This document shows positions 30,413 to 40,305 of a DNA stretch of 64,000 nt, in pieces. Below the pieces are notes generated by a model. That model saw nothing but the letters and a program-made list of their open reading frames with translations. It did not search any database and was not told where the DNA came from. Made by a program: the position numbers and the translations under genes. Position 1 is the first letter of the stretch. Every line of letters starts with the position of its first letter. Origin of the DNA: an uncultured Nitrospiraceae bacterium (GTDB taxonomy: Bacteria; Nitrospirota; Thermodesulfovibrionia; Thermodesulfovibrionales; SM23-35); the NCBI GenBank assembly GCA_937138415.1, contig CAKZPA010000037.1, forward strand, positions 59,205-123,204, written 5' to 3'.

Positions 30413-30442
30413 TTGTCTTCCCTCTTTCAATCGTTTTAGAAT
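30413..30442 (+). promoter_or_regulatory. Probable promoter of the ccs1-ccsA operon
   Basis: TTGTCT (30413-30418) and TAGAAT (30437-30442) are separated by 18 bases. Transcription would begin near 30449, giving a leader of about 260 nucleotides. Confidence 0.5.
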
Positions 30443-30708
30443 AGAATTTACATTGCGATACGCCTGACAGGAAGAGATTGCCACGTCGCTCACGTTCGGG
30501 CGCGAAGACGGTGGCGCGGAGAAACGGCTTCGCCACGGTGAGCGTTGCGATCGCCTCGTTCGGCACCCACCCTCCCGAAGGGCCGTCCGCCAGCTCGGTG
30601 CACGGGGTCCCCGGGTCGTTGCGGAAAGCCGAGGCGATCATATCCGGCGGTGCGAATGGCAATCTTTTGTTTTGCACGTACGGCGGCACATGAGGAGAGA
30701 TTCGACAC
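30443..30708 (+). other. Long, GC-rich, fold-prone leader before ccs1; no gene seen
   Basis: The 375-base gap between guaB and ccs1 has no convincing gene; a 71-codon frame at 30478 resembles nothing. CGCTCAC (30487-30493) pairs with GTGAGCG (30538-30544). Inside it, GTGGCG (30511-30516) pairs with CGCCAC (30531-30536), so a nested hairpin is possible. It does not match a riboswitch that I know. It may also be a degenerate chromosomal repeat. Confidence 0.4.
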
Positions 30709-32145
30709 GTGGATAGTGAGCAGAAAAAACCGATCGCGGACAGGCTGTGGGATTTCCTCGCATCCGTCAAGCTCGCCATCGTCATCTTCGCTTTCATCGC
30801 GGTCACCTCGATCATCGGGACGGTGCTCGAGCAGCAGGGGGATCCGCGCGAGAACATTCAAATACTCGCCAAGCTCTTCGGGGAGTCGCTCGCTCCCGCG
30901 CTCTATTCTGTGGCCGAAGCGCTCGGTTTTACGGACATGTACCGTTCGTGGTGGTTCACCGGTCTCCTCATTATATTCGCGGTCAATCTCGTCATCTGTT
31001 CCATCGACCGCCTGCCGAGGATCTGGAAGATCATCCGCGAACCCATGGGTCCTCTCCCGAAGGAACAACTCCGCACCCTCCCTCTATCGCGCGAGATGAC
31101 CGTCAAGGCCAAACTGGACGCAACGAAAGACGCGCTCTCGTCTGCGCTCAAAAAGGCGCGCTTGCACGCGACCGGGTTGAAGGATGCCGACGGATTTTCT
31201 TTCTTTGCGCAATCCGGAAAGTACAGCAGGCTCGGTGTCTTCATGACGCACTTCAGCATTCTCGTTATCATGATCGGCGCCGTCATCGGAGTGCGCTTCG
31301 GGTTCAAGGCATTCCTCAATCTTCCCGAGGGAGCAATCTCGAATGTCGCGTTTTCGGGCAACGACAGGGACATCCCCCTTGGATTCGATATCCGTTGCGA
31401 CAATTTTCGCGTGGACTTCTGGGGCGCATCGGATATGCCGAAAGAATATAGGAGCTGGCTCACCATCATCAAGGACGGAAAAGAAGTGATGAGAAAATCC
31501 ATCGCGGTCAATGAGCCCCTCACCTTCGAGGGCGTTACGTTTTACCAGTCGAGCTACGGGATCGTCCCCGGCAGCCTCGGCCAGGGAATGTTCATATTCA
31601 ACGTTGTCTCAAAAGACGGCTCCCGTTCGACGGTAAATCTGAAGATGGGAGACTCCGTGCGAATACCGGGAACCTCGGTCAGCGCGACGATCGTCGACTT
31701 CAGCCCCGCGCTCCGCTTCGACCAGCACGGTCATCCGATGACCTACGCCAATCAGATGGTCAATCCTGCCGCGCTGATGGAGTTCTCCGAAAACGGCGCG
31801 AACAGCTTCAGGGGATGGGTCCTCATGCGCCGTCCGGAAACGTGGCAACTGCGGGATGGCAGCAGGGTGGAATTTCTCGACTACTGGGGGGTCGAATTCA
31901 CCGGGCTCCAGGTCCGAAAGGATCCTGGGGTCTGGATCGTCTACGTCGGCTGCATCGCCATGAGCATCGGTTTGATCATCGCGTTCTTCATGAGCCATCG
32001 GAGACTGTGGATCAAACTCGTCGAGGAGAAGAACGCGACGCGCGTCATCGTCGGCGGCATTGCCAATAAGAACAGGGCAGCATTCGAACGAAAGATCGAC
32101 GGACTACTCTCCGCTCTCAGGAAACAGATCGAAGGAGGAAAATAG
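30709..32145 (+). CDS. resB: Cytochrome c biogenesis protein ResB/Ccs1
   Basis: The 478-residue protein has membrane helices at about 18-38, 75-95, 175-195 and near the C-terminus (VWIVYVGCIAMSIGLIIAFFM). Its long periplasmic domain carries ResB features (FYQSSYGIVPG, GWVLMRRPE, FTGLQVRKDPG). With CcsA it forms the system II haem export and ligation complex for c-type cytochromes, such as the CxxCH proteins in this window. It starts at GTG with GGAGA upstream. CcsA begins at the next base after its stop. Confidence 0.93.
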   Translation: MDSEQKKPIADRLWDFLASVKLAIVIFAFIAVTSIIGTVLEQQGDPRENIQILAKLFGESLAPALYSVAEALGFTDMYRSWWFTGLLIIFAVNLVICSIDRLPRIWKIIREPMGPLPKEQLRTLPLSREMTVKAKLDATKDALSSALKKARLHATGLKDADGFSFFAQSGKYSRLGVFMTHFSILVIMIGAVIGVRFGFKAFLNLPEGAISNVAFSGNDRDIPLGFDIRCDNFRVDFWGASDMPKEYRSWLTIIKDGKEVMRKSIAVNEPLTFEGVTFYQSSYGIVPGSLGQGMFIFNVVSKDGSRSTVNLKMGDSVRIPGTSVSATIVDFSPALRFDQHGHPMTYANQMVNPAALMEFSENGANSFRGWVLMRRPETWQLRDGSRVEFLDYWGVEFTGLQVRKDPGVWIVYVGCIAMSIGLIIAFFMSHRRLWIKLVEEKNATRVIVGGIANKNRAAFERKIDGLLSALRKQIEGGK

Positions 32146-33228
32146 ATGGACAGTTCCCTTTTCTTCGGGTTGTCGACCATGGCATACATTTTGGCGATGA
32201 TGCTCTACATCGCTTACGTCGCCTTCCGGAAATCTCCGATCGGTCTCATGGCGACCGCCGTCACCGTCTCCGGGCTCGTGTTGCAGACAGCTGCCATCGT
32301 CCTCCGCTGGAAAGAATTTGCAGATCTGAGCGGACTGGGATTCTTCCATTCAGCGCCTCTCACCAATTTGTACGAGTCCCTCATCTTCTTCGTCTGGTGC
32401 CTCATCCTCGGCTACCTCGTCGTCGAATTCAAATTCAAGAATCGTTCGTTCGGCGCATTCGTCACCCCGATAGCGGGCCTCGTGCTCGCGTTCATCGACC
32501 TCGCCGGCGTGTCGAAGGAGATCCAGCCGCTCGTCCCCGCGCTCAAGAGCAACTGGCTGCTCGTCCACGTGACCATGAGCTTCATCGCGTACGCCGCGTT
32601 CTCGATCTCCTTCAGCACGGGCATCATGTACCTCATCGTCAAAACGGAAAAGAGGACCGAACCCGCGTATATCTTCTGGACGGTGACGTTCGGGTTGTTC
32701 GCGATCCTCCTCATCGCGATGGGTCTCGATTTCTTCTCCTTCAAGGTGAAGGTTCGTCCCGAGATCTTCGTCCACAATTACCTCTTCAGAAGCTCGTTCC
32801 TCCATCCGTCGGCGACGGTGAAAATCGTCAGCTATCTGACGGCGTTCCTCCTCCTGATCTGCGTCTGGCGGTTCGGGGGGGTCCTGAAGCGCGTGATCGC
32901 GAATTTCAACATTCATGCCGATGTGCTTGACGAGATCACGTACAAAAGCATCGCCGTGGGATTTCCGATCTTCACCCTCGGGGGGCTCGTTTTCGGTGCC
33001 ATTTGGGCAGATCAGGCGTGGGGCAGGTACTGGAGTTGGGACCCCAAAGAAACGTGGTCTCTCATCACCTGGTTCATTTACGCATTCTATCTCCACGGAC
33101 GGATGATACGGGGATGGAGAGGCCGGAAAGTCGCGATCGTATCGGTGATCGGGTTTATGGCTGTCATGTTCACCTATCTCGGCGTCAACCTCCTCCTCTC
33201 GGGGCTCCACGCGTACGGATCGAAATAA
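32146..33228 (+). CDS. ccsA: Cytochrome c biogenesis protein CcsA/ResC (haem handling)
   Basis: The 360-residue polytopic membrane protein contains the tryptophan-rich haem-binding motif WGRYWSWDPKETWSLITW in a late periplasmic loop and conserved histidines in the flanking helices (HVTMSFIAYAAFS, YLHGRM). It handles haem with Ccs1/ResB for attachment to CxxCH apocytochromes. It directly abuts resB. Confidence 0.95.
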   Translation: MDSSLFFGLSTMAYILAMMLYIAYVAFRKSPIGLMATAVTVSGLVLQTAAIVLRWKEFADLSGLGFFHSAPLTNLYESLIFFVWCLILGYLVVEFKFKNRSFGAFVTPIAGLVLAFIDLAGVSKEIQPLVPALKSNWLLVHVTMSFIAYAAFSISFSTGIMYLIVKTEKRTEPAYIFWTVTFGLFAILLIAMGLDFFSFKVKVRPEIFVHNYLFRSSFLHPSATVKIVSYLTAFLLLICVWRFGGVLKRVIANFNIHADVLDEITYKSIAVGFPIFTLGGLVFGAIWADQAWGRYWSWDPKETWSLITWFIYAFYLHGRMIRGWRGRKVAIVSVIGFMAVMFTYLGVNLLLSGLHAYGSK

Positions 33229-33296
33229 GTTTTCGCGACGCGCGGAATGATTTGTGTGCTGCGCCTCAGCCGCATGCAAACCGGCATGCCCCACCC

Positions 33297-33325
33297 TTGC
33301 AACTTTCTTTTTTTTCGGATAGCAT
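33297..33325 (+). promoter_or_regulatory. Promoter of htpX
   Basis: TTGCAA (33297-33302) and TAGCAT (33320-33325) are 17 bases apart; an overlapping TAAAAT lies at 33325-33330. The htpX ribosome binding site (AAGGAGG) follows about 20 bases further on. Confidence 0.55.
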
Positions 33326-33359
33326 AAAATAAGGAAAAAAGAACAAGGAGGCAGAGTGC

Positions 33360-34202
33360 ATGAATACAGTGAAAACATTCATATTGCTCGTCACGTTGAC
33401 CTTAGTCCTCGTCTGGGTCGGGGCCGCCCTCGGCGGCAAGCAGGGGATGACCATTGCCCTGCTCTTCGCCCTCGGAATGAATTTCTTCTCGTACTGGTTC
33501 AGCGATAAGATCGTGCTCAGGATGTACGGAGCACGTCCGGTTTCGGAAGGGGAAGCCCCCGAACTCTACGGGATCGTGAGAGCCCTCTCGCAAAAAGCCG
33601 GTATCCCTATGCCGAAGGTCTACCTCATCGACCAGGATCAGCCCAATGCCTTTGCGACCGGAAGAAATCCGTCCCACGCGGCTGTCGCGGTGACGACGGG
33701 CATCATGCGCATCCTCTCCCGGCAGGAGCTCGAGGGTGTCATCGGACACGAACTCGCCCACATCAGGAACAGGGATATCCTCATCAGCACGATCGCGGCG
33801 ACCATTGCGGGAGCCGTCAGCTACCTTGCACAGATGGCCCAGTGGGCTATGATTTTCGGTGGCCACCGAGGAGACGACGACGAGGGAGGCAACCCGATCG
33901 CTGCATTCGTAATGATGATCGTGGGACCGCTCGCCGCGCTCATCATTCAGATGGCAATTTCCCGCTCGCGCGAGTACGCCGCCGACTCGGGCGGTGCGGA
34001 GATTGCGGGAAACCCGAGGTACCTTTCGGGAGCACTGAGGAAACTCCACGTGGCTGCCCAGCAGATCCCCATGCGGACGAATCCTGCAACGTCGCACATG
34101 TTCATCGTGAATCCATTCTCCGGCGGAGGCATTCTCAAACTCTTCAGCACGCATCCGCCGATCGAGGAACGCATCGCACGGCTGGAAGCGATGAGTCGTT
34201 GA
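33360..34202 (+). CDS. htpX: Membrane zinc protease HtpX
   Basis: The 280-residue M48 peptidase has two N-terminal membrane helices, the zinc site HELAH ([14 protein letters not shown]), two further hydrophobic segments and the downstream Glu ligand in [10 protein letters not shown]. The C-terminus has [14 protein letters not shown]. It degrades misfolded membrane proteins. It is preceded by AAGGAGG and its own promoter. Confidence 0.96.
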   Translation: MNTVKTFILLVTLTLVLVWVGAALGGKQGMTIALLFALGMNFFSYWFSDKIVLRMYGARPVSEGEAPELYGIVRALSQKAGIPMPKVYLIDQDQPNAFATGRNPSHAAVAVTTGIMRILSRQELEGVIGHELAHIRNRDILISTIAATIAGAVSYLAQMAQWAMIFGGHRGDDDEGGNPIAAFVMMIVGPLAALIIQMAISRSREYAADSGGAEIAGNPRYLSGALRKLHVAAQQIPMRTNPATSHMFIVNPFSGGGILKLFSTHPPIEERIARLEAMSR

Positions 34203-34278
34203 CCGTTTCTCTCCGTGCGCCCGACAGACGGAGAAGCGATCTCTATCTGTGTTCGCCCCACGGAAATAAGATAAGTCC

Positions 34279-35241
34279 GTGAAAGCCCTCGTGACGGGTG
34301 CGACAGGATTTATCGGCAGTCACCTCTGCGAAGCGCTCATCGCGCGGGGGTACGACGTCGCGTGCCTCTCCCGGAGCACGGCCTTTCCCTCCTGGATGAC
34401 GACCTTACCCATCCGCCATGTGAGAGCGGATTGCACCCTCGGAGAGAGTCTCGCAGGAATCCCGGAAGATGTCGAGTACGTTTTTCATGTCGCCGGGTTG
34501 ACGAAGACCACCACCCCGGAAACGTTTTTCGAGGTCAATGCCCGGGGGACAGCGAATCTCATCAGAGCCGTCGCCGAACGAAATCGCTCCGTGAAGCGTT
34601 TCCTCTACGTAAGCAGCCTTGCCGCAGTCGGGCCGAGCGCGAACGGTCTCCCCGTTGACGAGGAAACGCTTCCTTCGCCCGTCTCACATTACGGGAAGAG
34701 CAAACTCGAGGGAGAACGCGCTGTCCTCGCATACCGCGACCGCGTTCCCGTGACCATCGTGCGACCGCCTGCCGTCTACGGACCCCGGGACCGTGATATG
34801 CTCCTCCTCTTTCGCACGATCAAGAGAGGTTTCTTCTTTGATCTGGGAAAATGTTATTATTCTCTGCTGTATGTTGACGACCTTATTCAGGGTATACTAT
34901 TATCTGCCGAAAAGAACGAAGCATCGGGAAAAACATACTTCCTCTGCGACGGGAACGTGCACACGGGCGAAGAGATTGCGAACGCGATCTCGTCCGTACT
35001 GAACGTGAGAGCGAGGCCACTGAAGATCCCGAAATGCACGATGCCTCTCGTCGCGGCGATCTGCGAGAAGATCGACAAAAAGGGGATCATCAACAGGGAC
35101 AGGATTCGAGACTTCAGCCACACCCACTGGATATGTGACGCCCGACGGGCGAGGGAGGAAGTCGGATTTGTCCCGAAGATCGGCATGAAAGAAGGGATAC
35201 GATGGACAGCGGAATGGTACCGGACGCACGGATGGCTGTGA
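34279..35241 (+). CDS. NAD-dependent epimerase/dehydratase-family reductase, candidate ceramide reductase (CerR-like)
   Basis: This 320-residue extended SDR has [15 protein letters not shown] for NAD(P), a catalytic YGKSK and [15 protein letters not shown]. The start is a GTG. Its end overlaps the following serine palmitoyltransferase-like gene by 40 bases. In bacterial sphingolipid clusters an epimerase-family protein (CerR) reduces the 3-keto group, so the neighbourhood supports that role. By sequence alone a sugar or sterol-type SDR is also possible. Confidence 0.75.
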   Translation: MKALVTGATGFIGSHLCEALIARGYDVACLSRSTAFPSWMTTLPIRHVRADCTLGESLAGIPEDVEYVFHVAGLTKTTTPETFFEVNARGTANLIRAVAERNRSVKRFLYVSSLAAVGPSANGLPVDEETLPSPVSHYGKSKLEGERAVLAYRDRVPVTIVRPPAVYGPRDRDMLLLFRTIKRGFFFDLGKCYYSLLYVDDLIQGILLSAEKNEASGKTYFLCDGNVHTGEEIANAISSVLNVRARPLKIPKCTMPLVAAICEKIDKKGIINRDRIRDFSHTHWICDARRAREEVGFVPKIGMKEGIRWTAEWYRTHGWL

Positions 35242-36431
35242 AGAGGTCGGCCGACATCTTCGGGAAGTGCTTCAAGTTTCACAAGGCGAAGATGCTCATG
35301 TCGCAGGGACTCTACCCCTACTTCAGGACGATCGAGAGCGCGCAGGATCCTGAGATCGTCATGAACGGCCGCAGGATGATCATGATCGGATCGAATAACT
35401 ACCTCGGCCTGACGAATCATCCGAAGGTGAAGGAAGCCGCTATCGAGGCGATCAAAAAGTATGGGACCGGCTGCGCGGGGTCCCGTTTCCTGAACGGCAC
35501 CCTCGACATCCACGTCGCCCTCGAGGAAAAACTCGCCCGTTTCATGAGGAAAGATGCAGCCCTCGTCTTCTCGACCGGATTCCAGGTAAACCTCGGCGTC
35601 ATTTCAGCACTCGTCGGAAAAGACGATGTCGTGGTGATCGACAAGATGGACCACGCGAGCATCATCGACGGGTGCAGGCTCTCCTTTGGAGAAATACGGA
35701 AGTACCGCCACAACGATATGGGGGATCTCGAGAGGGTTCTCAAAGAAAACGAAGACCGCGACAAGCTCATCGTCGTCGACGGGGTCTTCAGCATGGAAGG
35801 GGATATCGTTCCGCTGCCCGACGTTCTTCGTCTCTCGCGGAGATACTCCGGTCGGCTCATGGTTGACGATGCGCACGGTATCGGGGTGCTCGGAAAAACA
35901 GGCCGCGGAACCGCCGAACACTTCGGCCTCGAGGCTGACGTCGATCTCATCATGGGAACCTACAGCAAATCTCTCGCGTCCATCGGCGGTTTCATCGCCG
36001 GGTCGGAGGACGTCATTCATTACATCAAGCACAGTGCGCGCTCGTTGATCTTCAGTGCGAGTCCGCCGCCCGCCTCGGTTGCCTCGGTGAGCGCCGCGAT
36101 CGATATCATCGAGAACGAACCCGAGCGCCGGGAGCAGCTCTGGAAAAACACGAGAAAAATGCTGAACGGTTTCCGCTCCCTCGGCTTCAAGACCGGCGCC
36201 AGCGAGACACCCATCATTCCGGTCATCGTCGGAGACGATGAAAAAGCGTTCACGATGGCCATGATGCTCCAGAAGGAAGGAGTCTTTGTCAACGTCGCGG
36301 TGACGCCCGCGGTTCCGACGGGCATGGCACTGATTCGCACGAGTTATATGGCGACGCACACCGACGAGCACCTCGACATCGTCCTGTCCGCCTTCGAAAA
36401 GATCGGGAAGAGGTTAGGCCTTATCGCATGA
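35202..36431 (+). CDS. Serine palmitoyltransferase-like alpha-oxoamine synthase
   Basis: This 409-residue PLP enzyme of fold type I has the motifs [60 protein letters not shown] and the PLP lysine in [13 protein letters not shown]. From memory it resembles the Sphingobacterium/Sphingomonas serine palmitoyltransferases more than biotin-pathway BioF, especially across [11 protein letters not shown]. It would condense serine with an acyl-CoA to 3-ketosphinganine. AGAAGGG precedes the ATG at 35202; ATG 35232 is an alternative start. Confidence 0.82.
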   Translation: MDSGMVPDARMAVKRSADIFGKCFKFHKAKMLMSQGLYPYFRTIESAQDPEIVMNGRRMIMIGSNNYLGLTNHPKVKEAAIEAIKKYGTGCAGSRFLNGTLDIHVALEEKLARFMRKDAALVFSTGFQVNLGVISALVGKDDVVVIDKMDHASIIDGCRLSFGEIRKYRHNDMGDLERVLKENEDRDKLIVVDGVFSMEGDIVPLPDVLRLSRRYSGRLMVDDAHGIGVLGKTGRGTAEHFGLEADVDLIMGTYSKSLASIGGFIAGSEDVIHYIKHSARSLIFSASPPPASVASVSAAIDIIENEPERREQLWKNTRKMLNGFRSLGFKTGASETPIIPVIVGDDEKAFTMAMMLQKEGVFVNVAVTPAVPTGMALIRTSYMATHTDEHLDIVLSAFEKIGKRLGLIA

Positions 36432-37534
36432 CCATCGTCATTGAGGTGCGATCCCGAAAGGACCTCAATGACTTCATTCGGTTCCCCCTCGCGCTCCACG
36501 CACGCGATCCATTCTATGTCCCTCCCCTTATCAGGCAGATGCGCCATCACTTTTCCCGGCGAAACCCTTTTTTCGACCACGCACGCGTCACGAGCTTTCT
36601 CGCTGTGCGGGATGGGCGCATCTGCGGCCGCATCGTCTCGATTCTCAACGCCCGTCACATCGCATTCCACAACGAGAAGGCCGGGTTTTTCGGCTTCTTC
36701 GAGTGCATCGATGACGACAGGGTTGCCGGCGCTCTCCTCGGCACAGTCGCGGACGAATTGAGGCGCGAGGGGATGGAGGTCATGCGCGGGCCGATGAACT
36801 TTTCGACCAATGAAGAGTGCGGGGTGCTCATCGAAGGATTCGGGAGACACCCGTTCTTCATGACGCCGTACAACCCTCCGTACTACGGATCGCTCATGGA
36901 GCGGTGCGGTCTGCAGAAAGCGAAAGACCTCTACGCCTATATCCTCGACATCCCGGCGGAGCTGCCCCGGAAAATCAACCGAGTAGCCGATTACGTGGCG
37001 AAGAGCGGCGTGACCGTCCGAACCCTGGACAAAAAGCGCTATGACCATGACATGCGCATCTTCCAAAAAGTATACAATTCGGCGTGGGCCGGGAACTGGG
37101 GGTTCATTCCCCTGACGGACGGAGAACTCGCTTACCTGAGCAGCAATCTCAAGCCCATCGTCGTCCCCGATCTCACCGCAATCGCCGAAAACCGCGGTGA
37201 ACCCATCGGATTCCTCGGGATGTTGCCTGATTTCAATCGTGTCTTGAAAGAGATGAGAGGGAAACTGAATCCGCTGACCATGGTGAAAGCCTTCCTCCTC
37301 GCCCGAAGAGTAAAAGACTTGCGCTTGCTCCTTCTCGGCGTCTCCTCTGAATACAGGAACAGAGGGGTCGATGCGCTCCTTTTTTCCGAGGCATTCAAGG
37401 GAGTGAAACGCGGGGGATACCAACGCGTGGAGTTTTCCTGGATTTTGGAAGACAACCTCCCCGTTCAACGCCTCGTGCACATGATCGGGGGCAGGCTCTA
37501 CAAAAAGTACAGAATCTATGAACGGAGACTATGA
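36428..37534 (+). CDS. GNAT-like N-acyltransferase, candidate bacterial ceramide synthase
   Basis: The 368-residue protein begins like GNAT-fold acyltransferases ([41 protein letters not shown]) and ends with a GNAT-type segment ([32 protein letters not shown]). Its ATG overlaps the TGA of the serine palmitoyltransferase-like gene. Bacterial ceramide synthases described in Caulobacter belong to the GNAT superfamily, so N-acylation of a sphingoid base is inferred from context. It overlaps the end of convergent scpA. Confidence 0.7.
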   Translation: MTIVIEVRSRKDLNDFIRFPLALHARDPFYVPPLIRQMRHHFSRRNPFFDHARVTSFLAVRDGRICGRIVSILNARHIAFHNEKAGFFGFFECIDDDRVAGALLGTVADELRREGMEVMRGPMNFSTNEECGVLIEGFGRHPFFMTPYNPPYYGSLMERCGLQKAKDLYAYILDIPAELPRKINRVADYVAKSGVTVRTLDKKRYDHDMRIFQKVYNSAWAGNWGFIPLTDGELAYLSSNLKPIVVPDLTAIAENRGEPIGFLGMLPDFNRVLKEMRGKLNPLTMVKAFLLARRVKDLRLLLLGVSSEYRNRGVDALLFSEAFKGVKRGGYQRVEFSWILEDNLPVQRLVHMIGGRLYKKYRIYERRL

Positions 37535-38263
37535 ACCCGGGACGGGCACCGAGGAGGCCTTCGCCGGATTAATGACCCAGATACGTCCGAAATGCCGCTC
37601 CTGGTAAGCCCGGACCAATCCCAGTCGGATCAGTTCGAGCAACGCCACAAACGTGATGATGAGATAGATCCTCGTCATGTCCCCCTTGAAAAGGTCCTCG
37701 AATCTCACCGCCTCCTGTTCCTCGACGATCTCCATGATCGTGGACATCCGATCCTTCACCGTAAGCGTTTCCCTCGTCACCGCCACAACTTCCGCCGGCG
37801 CCTTGTCGAGTACCTTCCGGAACGCGTCGAGCAGGTCGAAGAGACCGAGATCGACGAGATAGAGTTCTTCGCCTTCACCGTCGAGCAGGGGCTCCCTCCG
37901 GAATACCCTGATCCACTCTTCCTCTTTCGAGCGCAGTGTGACCGCAGCTTCTTTGTACTTCTGGTATTCGATCAGACGCGCAACGAGTTCACGCCGGGGG
38001 TCTTCCTGCTCTTCGAGTGCCGCCTCCTCCGGGGGGAGAAGCATTCGCGACTTGATCTGCACCAACGTGGCGGCCATGACGAGGAAATCGCCGGCGATCT
38101 CGAGATTCAGCTCTTTCATCATGTCGAGGTGCTCGAGATACTGACTCGTGATGAGGGAGATGGGGATGTCGTAGATATCGATCTTGTTCTCCCGAATCAG
38201 GTGCAGGAGGAGATCGAAGGGCCCTTCAAAGACCGGTATCTTTATGTTGAGGATGTCTTCCAC
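37529..38263 (-). CDS. scpA: Segregation and condensation protein A
   Basis: The ~244-residue protein starts MEDILNIKIPVFEGPFDLLL, the standard ScpA N-terminus, with IDIYDIPISLIT and ELNLEIAGDFLVMAATL, and a winged-helix C-terminus. It is the kleisin that bridges SMC heads with ScpB; no scpB is adjacent. I use the GTG at 38263. A TTG at 38302 would begin upstream of a perfect promoter (-10 at 38279-38274), so it cannot be used from that promoter. Confidence 0.92.
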   Translation of the reverse strand: MEDILNIKIPVFEGPFDLLLHLIRENKIDIYDIPISLITSQYLEHLDMMKELNLEIAGDFLVMAATLVQIKSRMLLPPEEAALEEQEDPRRELVARLIEYQKYKEAAVTLRSKEEEWIRVFRREPLLDGEGEELYLVDLGLFDLLDAFRKVLDKAPAEVVAVTRETLTVKDRMSTIMEIVEEQEAVRFEDLFKGDMTRIYLIITFVALLELIRLGLVRAYQERHFGRIWVINPAKASSVPVPGS

Positions 38264-38273
38264 GAGCGCACGT

Positions 38274-38302
38274 ATTATATATGAAAACCCACTGCTGTCC
38301 AA
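38274..38302 (-). promoter_or_regulatory. Strong promoter placing +1 at the scpA start
   Basis: On the minus strand TTGGAC (38302-38297) and a perfect TATAAT (38279-38274) are 17 bases apart. Transcription would start near 38267, only 3-5 bases before the GTG at 38263. No ribosome binding site fits between them. Confidence 0.65.
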
Positions 38303-38480
38303 TATCGTTCACAATGAGGCTGGACCACGAAGAGACACCATGACGACACCGTGTACCGTTACACCACCCCTGCTTCCACGATGAGACGGATGAGCGTCAA
38401 TGGGAAATCGCCGCGGTTTGCAAAGCTCCCCACAACGCGACGGGCACGGTCATCTTGTGGATCGCTTCAGGCTCCCGGGT

Positions 38481-39242
38481 TTAGAAAATTCTCTGCGGAC
38501 TCGTGTAGATGGTGAAACGTTCTCCCCTCACAAACCCGATGAGGGTCATGTTCGCACCCTCGGCCAGGTCGACCGCGTAGCTTGTGGGCGACGTTCGGCT
38601 CACCAGCATAGGAACCCCCCACCGCGCGCATTTCGTGACGATCTCCGACGACAGCCTCCCGCTCACCAACACCATTGTATCTCCGAACGCCACGTTTTCG
38701 ATGATGCACTGTCCGATCACCTTATCGACCGCGTTGTGGCGCCCGATATCCTCCGCCATCGCCAGAATCTTCTCTCCGTCGCAGGCGGCAGCGCTGTGCA
38801 CGCAGCCGGTCGCCCTGAAGAGCGTCGATCGCTGATTGAATTCCCTGTAGAGAGTCCTTACCGTGTCGGCGCCGACCGAAAAGCCGTCCGCTATCCTTCG
38901 GAGTTCTTTCCTCTCGAACGTCATCCCGCCGACACAACCGGACGTCCGCACCATGCCTTCCGTGACCGTCTCCGCATCGGTCGGGATGTCGACGCGAATC
39001 GGCGCATCCTGTCCGACATCGACAGCAATGGACTCCGCGCAGAGATGACCCCTGATGATGCCTTCGCTCAGCAGGAAACCGACAACGAGCTCCTTAATCA
39101 TCGTCGGCGTGCAGTAGAGGCGAACGACTTCTCTCCCGCCGACGGAAATGACGATCTGCTTCTCCACGGCGAGGAGGTCTTCGGTTTCTTCCGATACCGA
39201 TCCGACCCTCTTGACGATCGTTCTCTTAACATACGGCTCCAT
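38481..39242 (-). CDS. fdhD: Formate dehydrogenase accessory sulfurtransferase FdhD
   Basis: The 253 residues carry FdhD motifs: YCTPTMIKELVVGFLLSEGI, TSGCVGG, FRATGCVHSAA, EDIGRHNAVDKVIG and SGRLSSEIVTKCA. FdhD passes sulfur to the molybdenum cofactor of formate dehydrogenase. No formate dehydrogenase gene is clear in the window, although 48208-50235 is a distant molybdopterin-family relative. TACTAT and TCGACA upstream place +1 near the ATG, so it may be leaderless too. Confidence 0.94.
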   Translation of the reverse strand: MEPYVKRTIVKRVGSVSEETEDLLAVEKQIVISVGGREVVRLYCTPTMIKELVVGFLLSEGIIRGHLCAESIAVDVGQDAPIRVDIPTDAETVTEGMVRTSGCVGGMTFERKELRRIADGFSVGADTVRTLYREFNQRSTLFRATGCVHSAAACDGEKILAMAEDIGRHNAVDKVIGQCIIENVAFGDTMVLVSGRLSSEIVTKCARWGVPMLVSRTSPTSYAVDLAEGANMTLIGFVRGERFTIYTSPQRIF

Positions 39243-39333
39243 GCGAACTCATAGTAGCAGATGGAGGTGAACTTTGTCGAGAAATCCGCTATATTATGAA
39301 ATTTGCATCAACGCATTACCACGAGGTGACCGC

Positions 39334-40296
39334 ATGCATTTTGAGACTGCCGGTATCGATGTCGCGCCGTGGATTCCCCCTCTCGTCTCTCTCGTCGTCT
39401 CTTTTTTCACGTCAATGGGCGGCGTGTCGGGCGCTTTCCTGCTCCTGCCTTTCCAGATGAGCGTCTTGAACTACACGAGCCCTTCGGTGAGCGCCACCAA
39501 TTTCGTGTTCAACATCGTCGCCATCCCGAGCGGTGTCTACCGTTACCTGAAAGAAGGCCGCATGGCCTGGCCACTCACATGGGTAGTCATTATGGGAACG
39601 CTCCCGGGCGTCTTCATCGGGTACTACCTGAGAATCCTCTACCTGCCCGACCCGCGGGCGTTCAAGCTATTCGTCGGGTGCGTGCTCCTCTACATCGGTA
39701 TACGCCTGATTTATGAACTGACGGGGAAGGCATCCGCGGGAAAAGCGCGGATGAAGGCCCTCGAAGATAAATTCAGGGAGCGGACGAAACAGATCAGGGA
39801 ACAGCAGAAGAGCCGGGTCGCCGCCGGGCTCCCGTCCGAAGCGGTCGTCAAGACAATCTCGATAAGCCTGAAACGGGTCGAATACGAATTCTGGGGGGAG
39901 CGCTTCTCGTTCAGCACGGTCGGAATGTTCACCCTCGCATTCGTCGTCGGCGTGATCGGGGGGACGTACGGAATCGGAGGAGGTGCCATTATCGCACCGT
40001 TCTGCGTGGCCGTCTTCCACCTCCCTGTGTACACTGTGGCGGGCGCGGCTCTGATGGGCACCTTTCTCACCTCCGTTCTCGGTGTCACGTTTTATAGCGT
40101 GATGCCGGCAAAGGCGGGGATGGTGACCTCGCCCGACTGGCTGCTCGGGTTTCTCTTCGGCGCGGGGGGATTCGTCGGCATTTACCTCGGCGCGCGATTT
40201 CAGAAATTCGTCCCTCAGCGAGCGATCAAGATCATGCTGGGGGTGATCATCGTCTTTCTCGCCGTGCGTTACATTTCCCAGTATTTTTTGAATTAG
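39334..40296 (+). CDS. TauE/SafE (TSUP) family permease
   Basis: From MHFETAGIDVAPW the protein is 320 residues with about eight membrane helices and duplicated TSUP motifs (GGVSGAFLLLPFQ; GGTYGIGGGAIIAPF). A basic cytoplasmic loop of ~80 residues separates the halves. GAGGTGA precedes the ATG, so the 20-codon longer frame is rejected. Family members export sulfite, sulfonates or related anions. It is followed ten bases later by a uspA gene with AGGAGG over its own stop, implying one transcript. Confidence 0.88.
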   Translation: MHFETAGIDVAPWIPPLVSLVVSFFTSMGGVSGAFLLLPFQMSVLNYTSPSVSATNFVFNIVAIPSGVYRYLKEGRMAWPLTWVVIMGTLPGVFIGYYLRILYLPDPRAFKLFVGCVLLYIGIRLIYELTGKASAGKARMKALEDKFRERTKQIREQQKSRVAAGLPSEAVVKTISISLKRVEYEFWGERFSFSTVGMFTLAFVVGVIGGTYGIGGGAIIAPFCVAVFHLPVYTVAGAALMGTFLTSVLGVTFYSVMPAKAGMVTSPDWLLGFLFGAGGFVGIYLGARFQKFVPQRAIKIMLGVIIVFLAVRYISQYFLN

Positions 40297-40305
40297 GAGG
40301 TCGTC

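Noticed and set aside
30478..30693. A 71-codon plus-strand frame before ccs1
   Set aside because: It has no ribosome binding site, an atypical composition and no recognisable family. The stretch is better read as leader.
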